Assembly (NCBI RefSeq): GCF_031457455.1 | Contig: NZ_JAVDWU010000004.1 | Location: 434,001-498,000, forward strand | Source of the DNA: Hydrogenophaga palleronii_A | GTDB taxonomy: Bacteria; Pseudomonadota; Gammaproteobacteria; Burkholderiales; Burkholderiaceae_C | DNA: 64,000 bases | Direction: 5' to 3' | The notes under the pieces: generated by a model | What the model was told of the DNA's origin: nothing | What the model saw: the letters and a program-made list of their open reading frames with translations, nothing else | The model's database searches: none | Translations under genes and position numbers: made by a program | Part shown: positions 41,557 through 49,823 of the stretch, in pieces | How positions within the stretch are numbered: the stretch's first letter is position 1 | Layout of the letters: each line of letters begins with the position of its first letter

Positions 41557-42588
41557 ATGCCCCAGACCGACCCCAAGCCCCACTTCGTCCAGACCCATCT
41601 GAGCGACCCTTCGGCCGTGCGCGCAGAACTGCAGGGGGGGCTGCTGGCCACGCCCGCGCACATCGCGCCGAAGTTCCTGTACGACGCTCTGGGCTCCCGC
41701 CTGTTTGATGCAATCACCGAACTGCCGGAGTACTACCCTACCCGCACCGAAGCCAACATCTTCGCGCAGCATGGTGCGGCCATGGCCCGGCATCTGCCAG
41801 CGAGCGCCGTGCTCATGGACCTGGGGGCCGGCAGTTGCGCCAAGGCCGCGCGCCTCTTCCCGGTGCTGCAACCGGCTGGCTACGTGGCGGTGGATATTTC
41901 GGTGGACTACCTGCGCGATGCGCTCGGGGCGTTGCAGCAACGCCACCCCAAGCTGCCCATGCTCGGTCTGGGCATGGACTTTTCTTCGAGGCTGGCACTG
42001 GGTCCTGCGGCCGCCGACTGGCTGCACAGCCGAGACCTTCAGGGCGCACCGCGCACGGTCTTTTACCCAGGCTCCAGCATCGGCAATTTTGACCCCGCCC
42101 AGGCCCTGACGCTGCTGCGGCAGGCCCATGCTCTGTGCCGCGAGGGTGGCCCGGGCAGTGGCTTGCTCATCGGTGTGGACCTGGTCAAGCCCACCGCTGT
42201 GCTCGAGCCTGCCTACGACGATGCCCTTGGCGTGACCGCCGCCTTCAACCGCAACCTGTTGCTCAATGTCAACCGCTGGCTGGGCAGTGACTTTGCGCCC
42301 GCGCAATGGCAGCACAAGGCCTTTTTCAACGAGCTTGAATCGCGCATCGAAATGCACCTGCTTGCCCTGCACACCCAGACCGTGCGCTGGCCGGGCGGGG
42401 AACGCGTGTTTGCGGCGGGTGAAGGGCTGCACACCGAAAGCTCCTACAAATGGAAGCCAGCCGCCTTTGAGGCGCTGCTGAACGAAGCAGGGTTTGGATC
42501 GGTTCGCTTGTGGTCCGATGAGCGACAGTGGTTCGGGGTGTTCGCTGCAACGGCGGGTGATGCCGGGGTACCATCGCAGCCGCGCTGA
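41557..42588 (+). CDS. egtD: L-histidine N(alpha)-methyltransferase EgtD
   Basis: A 343-residue SAM methyltransferase of the EgtD family: AHIAPKFLYDALGSRLFDAI, TELPEYYPTRTEANIF (histidine-binding Tyr region), LMDLGAGSCAKAARL (SAM loop), VAVDISVDYLRDAL and FYPGSSIGNFDP. It trimethylates histidine to hercynine, the common precursor for ergothioneine (EgtB, 35518) and selenoneine (SenA, 43085). Length equals that of known EgtD proteins. Confidence 0.93.
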   Translation: MPQTDPKPHFVQTHLSDPSAVRAELQGGLLATPAHIAPKFLYDALGSRLFDAITELPEYYPTRTEANIFAQHGAAMARHLPASAVLMDLGAGSCAKAARLFPVLQPAGYVAVDISVDYLRDALGALQQRHPKLPMLGLGMDFSSRLALGPAAADWLHSRDLQGAPRTVFYPGSSIGNFDPAQALTLLRQAHALCREGGPGSGLLIGVDLVKPTAVLEPAYDDALGVTAAFNRNLLLNVNRWLGSDFAPAQWQHKAFFNELESRIEMHLLALHTQTVRWPGGERVFAAGEGLHTESSYKWKPAAFEALLNEAGFGSVRLWSDERQWFGVFAATAGDAGVPSQPR

Positions 42589-42764
42589 AGGGCGTGCGGT
42601 GATCGCCTGCAACATGGCCGCATGGGTGATATGCATGGCACCGGCTTGTTCGCATCGGCGTGAATGATCACAATGCCAGTGTGAAATTGGGCGGGTCCGG
42701 CAAGGTGCTGGAGCCAAAGGCGACCGTGGCCCGGTCGCGTAAGTCTTACGAACAGGAGTCAGGG

Positions 42765-43052
42765 ATGAGCTGCATTCGGTTGTTTTCGGCCCTCGTTCTG
42801 CTCATGGCCAGCGCGTCCTTGCTGGCCGCAGACGCGGGCGAACGCAAATTCATTCGCAAGGGCATGGCTGAAGGGGAGGTGCTGCACAAGATTGGCAAGC
42901 CCGACCACGAGGCATTCATCCGCGCCGTCAAAGGTCAGCCGGAGGAGAAGTCCTGGACCTATTTCCCGCACCCCCGGGATGCACAGACATTGACCATCAT
43001 CACCTTCCATGCTGGCACGGTGAGCAGCGTGGACCGCAAGATTTCGCGTTGA
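42765..43052 (+). CDS. Small exported BamE/SmpA-like protein
   Basis: A 95-residue protein with a signal peptide (RLFSALVLLMASASLLAADA) and a mature part FIRKGMAEGEVLHKIGKPDH resembling the small SmpA/OmlA-type fold (G-M-x-x-x-E-V-x-x-x-G-x-P). The ATG at 42765 has AGGAG at 42753; the longer frame is not supported. It sits between egtD and senA, but no functional tie is known. Confidence 0.65.
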   Translation: MSCIRLFSALVLLMASASLLAADAGERKFIRKGMAEGEVLHKIGKPDHEAFIRAVKGQPEEKSWTYFPHPRDAQTLTIITFHAGTVSSVDRKISR

Positions 43053-43084
43053 GCCTTGCAAACGCCGGGGCTTCGATTCAGCCG

Positions 43085-44341
43085 TCAGGCCACACTTCTG
43101 AATCCGGCCATGATGTCGTTGCGGTGCCGCTCGAAGTAGTTGCGGTACTTCGGATGGCGCATGCGTGGTGAGGTGGCCAGGCTGGCGCCTTTGAGCACCG
43201 GGCGACTGTCGAACCACGGTGTCGAATAGTCCACGTAAGGGTGAGGCTCAAAACCGGGGTAGGGGGCAAAGGGTGTGGCGGTCCATTCCCAGACGCTGCC
43301 CCACTCGAAGCCGGCGACGGTGTGGGCGGCCATCTCCCATTCGGCTTCGCTGGGCAGCCGGCGACCGGCCCACGCGCACCAGGCCTCGGCCTCAAAAGCG
43401 CTGAGATGGCAGGCGACTTCGTCCAGGTCCAGCGGCAGCCATCGTCCCCAGCGTTGGCGTTCCCAACCATGTGTGTCGCTGCGCCTCAGGTAGCGCGGTT
43501 CCTTCCGCCCCTGTGCACTTCGCCAGGCCCAGCCTTCCTCGCTCCACCACTTCTTCTTTTCGTAGCCGCCCGCATCCAAGAAGGGCAGGTAGCGCGCCCA
43601 GGTCCCGGGCGCGGCGTCGATCTGGAAGGCGGGCACGTGCAGTGTGCAGGTACCGAGTTCGTTGTCGAAGGCAAAGCCCGGGCCATGATGTCCCATCGAC
43701 CAGTCCATGGCGGGCACGCTCAGCATGTCGTCGGCAACGGGCTGGGCGATGGCGGGCTCAGGCGGGTGGGGCAAGGTGCCCGCGGCAAAAGGGTCGTGCC
43801 CCAGCGTCTGGGCCATGTAGACAGCCGCCTCTGCGTGCATGTCTTCGTGGAACAGCGCCAACCGGAAGAAGTACAAACCTTCGTCGGTGTCCGGGGCGTC
43901 CGCCAGCAGGCACAGGGTGTCTTGCAGGCCGGCTTTCAGGTCGAGGACGGTGGTGTCAGCGTCCGGTAGCGGCAGTTGCCAGCGCAAGGCATGGGCGATG
44001 CGGCTGGAGTCGTACAGCGCGTCGGCATCCAGGCCGCGCCGGGCCTGGCGCGCAGGGGTGCGGGGTGCTTGCGGGTCTGCGCGCACACCGCGACCGCGTT
44101 GCGGGTTGCGAGCGATCCACCAGTCGGCAAACCAGCCGATGTGCCCCAGCTCCCACAAAGGCGGATTCAGTTCGGGCGAACAGGGCACGACCAGTGCATC
44201 GCCCAGCGCCGCCCGGCTGGCCGCGAACAAGGCCAGGGTGCGTTCGCGCGCGTCACGCAGCTGGTGCGCCAGAGCTTGCCGGCCGCCTGTGCGGGCCGCT
44301 TGCGCTTCCGACACAATGTGCGCCATTCCAATGTCTTTCAT
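43085..44341 (-). CDS. senA: Selenoneine synthase SenA (EgtB paralogue)
   Basis: A 418-residue EgtB-like protein: N-terminal DinB-type domain with iron ligands H67 (PLWELGHIGWFADWW) and H165/H169 (LFHEDMHAEAAVYM), and a C-terminal FGE-sulfatase domain (FDNELGTCTLHVPAF, WCAWAGRRLPSEAEWEMAAH, SVWEWTATPFAPYPGFEP, KYRNYFERHRNDIMAGFRS). Adjacent senB and selD identify it as SenA, which couples hercynine to a selenosugar. The start 44341 (SD GAGGG) overlaps the divergent senB start; ATG 44326 is the alternative. Confidence 0.87.
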   Translation of the reverse strand: MKDIGMAHIVSEAQAARTGGRQALAHQLRDARERTLALFAASRAALGDALVVPCSPELNPPLWELGHIGWFADWWIARNPQRGRGVRADPQAPRTPARQARRGLDADALYDSSRIAHALRWQLPLPDADTTVLDLKAGLQDTLCLLADAPDTDEGLYFFRLALFHEDMHAEAAVYMAQTLGHDPFAAGTLPHPPEPAIAQPVADDMLSVPAMDWSMGHHGPGFAFDNELGTCTLHVPAFQIDAAPGTWARYLPFLDAGGYEKKKWWSEEGWAWRSAQGRKEPRYLRRSDTHGWERQRWGRWLPLDLDEVACHLSAFEAEAWCAWAGRRLPSEAEWEMAAHTVAGFEWGSVWEWTATPFAPYPGFEPHPYVDYSTPWFDSRPVLKGASLATSPRMRHPKYRNYFERHRNDIMAGFRSVA

Positions 44342-45317
44342 CAAACCCTCACTGTGCATCGTCACGCCAGCGCTGGCCGATGCCAACAACGGCAATTGGC
44401 AGACCGCGCGCCGCTGGGCGCGACTGCTCGCTGGCCATTATGCGGTTCGCCTGGCACGCCAGTGGCCTGACGGGCCTTCGCCGCATGACGGAACCGACAT
44501 GCTGCTGGCCCTGCACGCGCGGCGCTCTGCGGCTTCCGTGGCGGCCTGGGCGGCGACCCACCCGCAGCGCCCGCTGGTCGTGGCCCTCACCGGTACCGAT
44601 CTCTACCGCGACATTGCCAGCGATGCCCAGGCCCAGCGCTCGCTGGCCCTGGCGCAGCGCCTCATCGTGCTGCAGGAACTGGGTCCGCAGAACCTGCCGG
44701 AAGCTTTCAGGGACAAATGCCGCGTGGTGTTCCAGTCGGCCAGCACACGACGGCTGCTGAGCAAGACCACGGCGCACCTGCGCGCGCTGGCCGTGGGCCA
44801 CCTGCGTGCCGAGAAGTCACCTGACACCTTGTGGGCTGCCGCGCGCCTGCTGAGACCAGACGAAGGCATCCTGATTGACCACATCGGCGCTGCGCTCAGC
44901 CCCGATATGGCCGAGGCCGCCAGGCAGACCGCACACGAATGTCCCCACTACCGCTGGCTGGGTGGGCTGCCGCATGCTTCAGCACGTGCCCGTATTCAGC
45001 GCGCCCATGTGCTGGTGCATCCCAGCACAATGGAAGGCGGCGCCCATGTGGTGATGGAGGCGGTGCTCAGTGGCACGCCGGTGCTGGCCTCAGACATTGA
45101 CGGCAATGTGGGCATGCTGGGCAGGGACTATGGCGGCTACTTCCCCGTGGGCGATGCCGCTGCGCTCGCTGATGGTTTGCGGCAACTTCGCAGAGGCCTG
45201 AACGGCAGCGCCGGCCCGCTGGCTTCGTTGCAAGCACAATGCGAGTCGAGGGCGGCCCTGTTCGCCCCCGAGGCCGAGCGGCGTTCGCTGCTGAACCTGC
45301 TGGCAGAACTGCGTTGA
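44331..45317 (+). CDS. senB: Selenosugar synthase SenB (glycosyltransferase family)
   Basis: A 328-residue GT-B protein: N-terminal CIVTPALADANNGNWQTARR, LHARRSAASVAAWAATHPQR and LVVALTGTDLYRDIASDAQA; C-terminal nucleotide-sugar site with VHPSTMEGGAHVVMEAVLSG and TPVLASDIDGNVGMLGRDYG. SenB is known to join selenophosphate and UDP-sugar to a selenosugar. It lies head-to-head with senA and 62 bp before selD. Start ATG 44331 lacks an obvious SD, and its first codons overlap senA. Confidence 0.87.
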   Translation: MSFIKPSLCIVTPALADANNGNWQTARRWARLLAGHYAVRLARQWPDGPSPHDGTDMLLALHARRSAASVAAWAATHPQRPLVVALTGTDLYRDIASDAQAQRSLALAQRLIVLQELGPQNLPEAFRDKCRVVFQSASTRRLLSKTTAHLRALAVGHLRAEKSPDTLWAAARLLRPDEGILIDHIGAALSPDMAEAARQTAHECPHYRWLGGLPHASARARIQRAHVLVHPSTMEGGAHVVMEAVLSGTPVLASDIDGNVGMLGRDYGGYFPVGDAAALADGLRQLRRGLNGSAGPLASLQAQCESRAALFAPEAERRSLLNLLAELR

Positions 45318-45379
45318 GCCGCAGCCGCTGCTTGAATCCCGACCACAACACAAACGATCCACCCTGAAGAGAACACCGC

Positions 45380-46444
45380 ATGAACGCGCCCCTGTCAACC
45401 CAACCCCGTCTGACCAGCCTCTCTCATGGTGGTGGCTGCGGCTGCAAGATCGCGCCCGGCATGCTCAGTGAAATCCTCAGGGGCACCAGTGCCATGCCTA
45501 TCCCGAAGGAACTGCTGGTGGGCATTGAAACGGCCGACGACGCGGCTGTGTACCAGCTCAATGACGAGCAGGCGCTGATCGCCACCACCGACTTTTTCAT
45601 GCCCATCGTCGACGACCCGTACGACTTCGGCCGCATCGCCGCCACCAACGCCATCAGCGACGTGTACGCCATGGGTGGCACACCCATCATGGCGCTGGCC
45701 CTGGTGGGCATGCCCATCAACGTGCTGTCCACCGACACCATCGGTCGCATCCTGGCTGGCGGGCAGGACGTGTGCAAGGCCGCTGGCATTCCCATTGCCG
45801 GGGGTCACACCATCGACTCCGTGGAGCCCATCTATGGCCTGGTGGCGCTGGGTCTGGTGCATCCGAAAAAGGTCAAGCGCAACGCCGACGCCCGCGTGGG
45901 CGACCGCCTGGTGCTGGGCAAGCCGCTGGGCGTGGGCGTGCTGTCGGCTGCGCTGAAGAAGGACGCACTGTCGCCCGCAGGCTACGCGCAGATGATCGCC
46001 TTCACCACCCAGCTCAACACCCCCGGCCCGGCGCTCGCCCAGTTGGATGGTGTGCATGCTCTCACCGACATCACCGGCTTTGGGCTGGCCGGCCATGCAC
46101 TGGAAATGGCCCGTGGGTGCCAGGCCACGGTGCGGCTGGACATGACCCATGTGCCCCTGATCGAAGGCGTGCGCGACCTCGCCGCACAGGGCATGGTCAC
46201 TGGGGCGTCCGGTCGCAACTGGGCAGCCTACGGTCACGAGGTGCACCTGGGCGAGCACCTGCAGCCGGTGGACCAGGCGCTACTCAGCGACCCGCAAACC
46301 AGCGGCGGCCTGCTGGTGGCCTGCGCGCCGGACGCCGTGGACGAAGTGCTTGCCATCTTCCACCGCATGGGGTTCGCTCGTGCAGCGGATGTGGGCGAGA
46401 TCGTGGCCGCCGAGGCCGGTGGTGTGCGCCTCACCGTGGCCTGA
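45380..46444 (+). CDS. selD: Selenide, water dikinase (selenophosphate synthetase; SenC role)
   Basis: A 354-residue SelD protein. LTSLSHGGGCGCKIAPGMLS carries the active-site Cys20 and Lys23 (C17 and K20 of E. coli); then ETADDAAVYQLNDEQALIAT, TDFFMPIVDDPYDFGRIAAT, NAISDVYAMGGTPIM, AGGHTIDSVEPIYGLVALG and DPQTSGGLLVA. All ATP/Mg residues are retained. It makes selenophosphate for SenB. No selA, selB or selC is in the window, so a selenoprotein role is not shown here. Confidence 0.93.
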   Translation: MNAPLSTQPRLTSLSHGGGCGCKIAPGMLSEILRGTSAMPIPKELLVGIETADDAAVYQLNDEQALIATTDFFMPIVDDPYDFGRIAATNAISDVYAMGGTPIMALALVGMPINVLSTDTIGRILAGGQDVCKAAGIPIAGGHTIDSVEPIYGLVALGLVHPKKVKRNADARVGDRLVLGKPLGVGVLSAALKKDALSPAGYAQMIAFTTQLNTPGPALAQLDGVHALTDITGFGLAGHALEMARGCQATVRLDMTHVPLIEGVRDLAAQGMVTGASGRNWAAYGHEVHLGEHLQPVDQALLSDPQTSGGLLVACAPDAVDEVLAIFHRMGFARAADVGEIVAAEAGGVRLTVA

Positions 46445-46455
46445 GCACGCCGCCC

Positions 46456-46953
46456 ATGTCAGGTCTCTTTCGCAATCTGCTGACTTTCGTGTTGGCGCTG
46501 CTGGCGCCCCGCGCAGACAGCCCGCTGTTCACCACGGTCAGCCACTTCCGGGTCATGCCCTGGGATGTGGGGCTGCGGGTGCTCAAGAGCGACCGCTACC
46601 TGCTGCTCGCCGAAGCTGCCCAGATCGACTACATGCTGAAGTCAGGCCTTTGGCGGCGTCAGTTGCGTGAAGGTTTGAGTTTTGTGAACGCGGCGCAGAT
46701 GGTGCGCTTCTCACGCCCCATCAGGTTGTTTTATGGTGTGAGCGTGAGCACCAGAATCGTGTTCGCCGACCAGCGTTTCGTGTATTTTTCGCATGTTCTT
46801 TCACTGGGCGGCTCGGCGCATGGCGAAGTGCTGGTGAAGATGAAGTTCAAGAAGGGAGCGGTGACGGTCCCATTGTTGGAACTCGTCGAGCACAGCTTCG
46901 TGGAGAAGCCGGAGCCCCTGGTTCACTGGGACCAGGCGCTGGGCGCCATGTGA
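46456..46953 (+). CDS. Thioesterase-like (4HBT/THEM6-type) protein
   Basis: A 165-residue protein: N-terminal hydrophobic stretch (LFRNLLTFVLALLAPRADSP) then SHFRVMPWDVGLRVLKSDRY, FVNAAQMVRFSRPIRLFYGV and VFADQRFVYFSHVLSLGGSA, the hot-dog-fold pattern of acyl-CoA thioesterase-like proteins (THEM6/YbgC-like). Catalytic Asp lies in the MPWDVG segment. It starts 11 bp after selD, so it is probably in the same transcript; its link with selenium is unknown. Confidence 0.68.
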   Translation: MSGLFRNLLTFVLALLAPRADSPLFTTVSHFRVMPWDVGLRVLKSDRYLLLAEAAQIDYMLKSGLWRRQLREGLSFVNAAQMVRFSRPIRLFYGVSVSTRIVFADQRFVYFSHVLSLGGSAHGEVLVKMKFKKGAVTVPLLELVEHSFVEKPEPLVHWDQALGAM

Positions 46954-46987
46954 ACCTGGAAACCCGCGAACAACCTCCCTTTGAACC

Positions 46988-47485
46988 ATGGACTTGCGCA
47001 ATTTCAAGCTCGAATACAAGACGCTGATGAGAACCGTGGTGACGCCCTTGTTCAAGTCAGAAGGATTTGAGAACCGGGGGCAAAGCTTCCGCCGGCTGCG
47101 CGGTTCGATCTACCAGTACGTGACGTTTGAAGGCAACCGTCGAAACGCCGCTTCGTCTTTTTCGTTCACCGGCAATCTGTCGTTTCTTCACGCCACCCCT
47201 GCGGTCGAGGCCGACTTCTGGTGCGACGATCCAACCGCCTGGGTGGGCAGCAAGCGCATGGGATTTCTGACCGACGGCGTGGACCAGTGGTACCGGCTGG
47301 AGGACCTTTGCGCCGAGGACATGGCCACCCTGATGCGTGCCACGCTAGCAGAAACGGTCTTTCCCTCCTTGCAGGACGTCTGCAGTGCCGACGACGTGCA
47401 AGCCTTCATGGTCGCCATCGACGACAGCAACCGGCAACGGGGTCTGCGCCTGCCGTCGCCTTTTGTCCAGAGGGGATTCGGATGA
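46988..47485 (+). CDS. DUF4304-like protein
   Basis: A 165-residue soluble protein: LMRTVVTPLFKSEGFENRGQ, SFRRLRGSIYQYVTFEGNRR followed by beta-strand-rich segments. This is the pattern of the DUF4304 family. It stands alone 34 bp after the thioesterase gene. No enzymatic motif is evident. Confidence 0.6.
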   Translation: MDLRNFKLEYKTLMRTVVTPLFKSEGFENRGQSFRRLRGSIYQYVTFEGNRRNAASSFSFTGNLSFLHATPAVEADFWCDDPTAWVGSKRMGFLTDGVDQWYRLEDLCAEDMATLMRATLAETVFPSLQDVCSADDVQAFMVAIDDSNRQRGLRLPSPFVQRGFG

Positions 47486-47634
47486 GGTTGCCCGACCACC
47501 GTCTGCAAAAATTGACTGAGCTGCTCGCAGACAATGGTTTTGCTGGGCAAGGTGGCCGTGTGTCATGGCCTTGGCCTTTGTCGAATTGACCTACCAGGCG
47601 GCCTTTGCCGCCCCTGCCTGAACCGGACCGATCC

Positions 47635-48063
47635 ATGTCAAAAAAGAAGAACCCGTTCAGCTGGCCCCAGATCGCCGTGCTGCTACTCAGCGCGGGCGTG
47701 ACGCTGCTGACCGGCGCCCAACTGGCGATGGCCTGGTCCGCCATGGTCCTTCTCCAGGGCTCCGCCTCGGGTGGCGGTGGGGCCTTGCCTGCGCTGGTGC
47801 TGATGTTTCTGCCCCTGGCGCTGGTGGTGTTGTCGGCGGTGGCGTTCGTGCGCTTGCTGATCTCACGCTCCACGCTGGTGGCCCAGGTGTACCTGGCCTG
47901 CCTTTTCCTGCTGTACAGCCTGGCGGCCGGGCTCAACTGGCATCTCACCGAGCAGGTGACCTGGCTGGATCTTCTGTGGTTGCTGATGCTGGTGGCGCTG
48001 TTTTTTGCACTCGGCCGGCAGGGGCGGTCGGCATCGCCGGAGCAGACACCCGCCAACGGCTGA
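47635..48063 (+). CDS. Small integral membrane protein
   Basis: A 142-residue protein with four predicted helices: FSWPQIAVLLLSAGVTLLTG, ALPALVLMFLPLALVVLSAV, VAQVYLACLFLLYSLAAGLN, LDLLWLLMLVALFFALGRQG. I do not recognise the family. A terminator follows. Confidence 0.65.
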   Translation: MSKKKNPFSWPQIAVLLLSAGVTLLTGAQLAMAWSAMVLLQGSASGGGGALPALVLMFLPLALVVLSAVAFVRLLISRSTLVAQVYLACLFLLYSLAAGLNWHLTEQVTWLDLLWLLMLVALFFALGRQGRSASPEQTPANG

Positions 48064-48064
48064 C

Positions 48065-48103
48065 GCCTCGTGAGGCCCGCCCGTCGCCGGCGAGGCTTTT
48101 TTT
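48065..48103 (+). terminator. Probable terminator after the membrane protein gene
   Basis: GCCTCG (48065-48070) pairs with CGAGGC (48091-48096) across a GC-rich internal stretch and is followed by seven T. Confidence 0.6.
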
Positions 48104-48172
48104 GCGTCCGGCGCTTGGCGGCAGCGTGGACGTTGATGACAATGGCAGCTCCGTTTGACAGGGAGTCGGCTC

Positions 48173-49078
48173 ATGCAGTTCGGTTCATGGCGTTTCTGGG
48201 GGGCATTGGTCTGGCCCGTGGCCATGCTGGTGGCCTCGCCAGCAGCCTGGGCACAGGCTGCATCGTCGCCGCAGGTGGTGCAGATCGCCTACCGCGTGCA
48301 GCCCGGCGTCGACTGGATCTCCGATCTCACCACCGACGCCATGATGTCGTTCACCGTGGTTGAAGACCGAGGCATCGTGGCCAGGAGCGCCGAGCGGGGT
48401 GTGCGGTTCCCGGCCCAGGCCAATCTGGTCAACCGCCAGACGGTGCGCCACACCACCTCGGTCGCGGCGCCGGACGGCAGCTTCACGGTGGACCTGGCGT
48501 TCCTGTCCAAGAGCGCAGCGGTTCGCGATGCGGATGGGCAGGAACACGTGATGGCAGACGAGTCCTCGCTGGTGGGCAGCCGCGTGCAGGCCAAGGCGAT
48601 GGCCAATGGCCACATTGACCCGCAGACCATGCAGATCACAGGCGCGCCGGAGGAAAAGACGGCCCTGATCCGTCCGGTGTTTCAGGCCATGCTGGAACAA
48701 ATGGGCGCGCTGGAGAACGTGTCGCTCAGTACCGACCAGGGGGCCTCCCAGCGCGTCGAGCTCACCTTGCCCATCGGAGGCATCACCAGTGTGGCCATCG
48801 GAATGGACATCACCTACAAGCTGGTGGACATCAAGGAAGACATTGCTGAGATCGACATGGTGTACGTGATGGATTTCGGCACACCAGACAATCCCATGCG
48901 TATCAAGGCCCATGGCAGCGGCGCAGGGGCCATGCGCTACGACACGCAGCGCCAGTTGATCCTCTCCACGACCGACCATTCCTTGATGGACATGGAGCTG
49001 GAGATGCCCGAAGGCGTGATCAAGGTCCAGGTGATGAACCAGCAGAAGCAGGTGGCCCGCCTTGCTGATGCGCGATAG
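48173..49078 (+). CDS. Exported hypothetical protein
   Basis: A 301-residue secreted protein: signal peptide (WGALVWPVAMLVASPAAWAQ), then beta-strand-rich repeats of the type VQIAYRVQPGVDWISDLTTD, ... VELTLPIGGITSVAIGMDI. ATG at 48173 has AGGGAG upstream. It resembles DUF-type outer-surface/periplasmic proteins of Burkholderiales; I cannot name the family. Confidence 0.65.
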   Translation: MQFGSWRFWGALVWPVAMLVASPAAWAQAASSPQVVQIAYRVQPGVDWISDLTTDAMMSFTVVEDRGIVARSAERGVRFPAQANLVNRQTVRHTTSVAAPDGSFTVDLAFLSKSAAVRDADGQEHVMADESSLVGSRVQAKAMANGHIDPQTMQITGAPEEKTALIRPVFQAMLEQMGALENVSLSTDQGASQRVELTLPIGGITSVAIGMDITYKLVDIKEDIAEIDMVYVMDFGTPDNPMRIKAHGSGAGAMRYDTQRQLILSTTDHSLMDMELEMPEGVIKVQVMNQQKQVARLADAR

Positions 49079-49115
49079 GCCCGGTTCCCGGATCTGTTCC
49101 AGTGGGAGAGGCCGT

Positions 49116-49442
49116 ATGAAGTGTTCCACAGCAGGCATTTTTGGAGCGATGCTGGTGGTCTATGGGCTGGTTCTGTTGCCCGCACTGTTCATTGACGGCT
49201 ACCTTGACTCGCCGGTGGGCGTGCTGGTGCTGCTGCCGTACCTCAGCATCTACCTGTTTCACGCTGCGGGTGTGCCGGGGCTGCTGATGAACGGCGGTGC
49301 CTGCGGCTGGGGCTGGTGCGCGCCCACGGTATTTGGCTGGGTGTTCCTGGCTGGGGTGTGGGCCGGTCTTGCCTGGGGTGTGGCGCATCTGCTGGCCCGC
49401 CTGTGCGCTGCCCGGCGCAGATCAGAGGTACTGACGGATTGA
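49116..49442 (+). CDS. Small membrane protein
   Basis: A 108-residue protein with three predicted helices (GIFGAMLVVYGLVLLPALFI, SPVGVLVLLPYLSIYLFHAA, TVFGWVFLAGVWAGLAWGVA). The start follows GGGAGAGGCCGT. Family not recognised. Confidence 0.6.
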   Translation: MKCSTAGIFGAMLVVYGLVLLPALFIDGYLDSPVGVLVLLPYLSIYLFHAAGVPGLLMNGGACGWGWCAPTVFGWVFLAGVWAGLAWGVAHLLARLCAARRRSEVLTD

Positions 49443-49565
49443 TCCTTTGATGCTTTCATGGGCGGCACCTGACAATGGGTCGCGGCGAATGTGATTCAAT
49501 GGCTGGCTTTGTTCAACGCTCTGGTAGCCGCGCAACTGCGGGCCTGCCGATCACAGGAGAAAATT

Positions 49566-49787
49566 ATGAACCCCATCCGACTCGTTGCCGTTGTGCTCAT
49601 CATTGCAGGCGCGCTCGCGCTGGCCTATGGCGGTTTCAGCTACACCAAGGATTCCACCGCCGTGAAACTCGGTCCGCTTGAACTCACGGTCAAGGAAAAA
49701 GAAACCGTCAACGTGCCGCTCTGGGCCGGCATCGGCGCCATCGTGGTGGGCGGCGTCCTGCTGGTGGCGGGAGGCAAAAGGGGCTGA
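49566..49787 (+). CDS. DUF3185-like small membrane protein
   Basis: A 73-residue protein with two helices flanking a short periplasmic part: RLVAVVLIIAGALALAYGGF, YTKDSTAVKLGPLELTVKEK, VPLWAGIGAIVVGGVLLVAG. This two-helix form with a KLGPLELTVKEK middle is typical of DUF3185. The start has CAGGAGA upstream. Confidence 0.75.
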   Translation: MNPIRLVAVVLIIAGALALAYGGFSYTKDSTAVKLGPLELTVKEKETVNVPLWAGIGAIVVGGVLLVAGGKRG

Positions 49788-49823
49788 GTTTCTTCAGAAC
49801 CTGGCAACAGGCTCTGGTCAACT

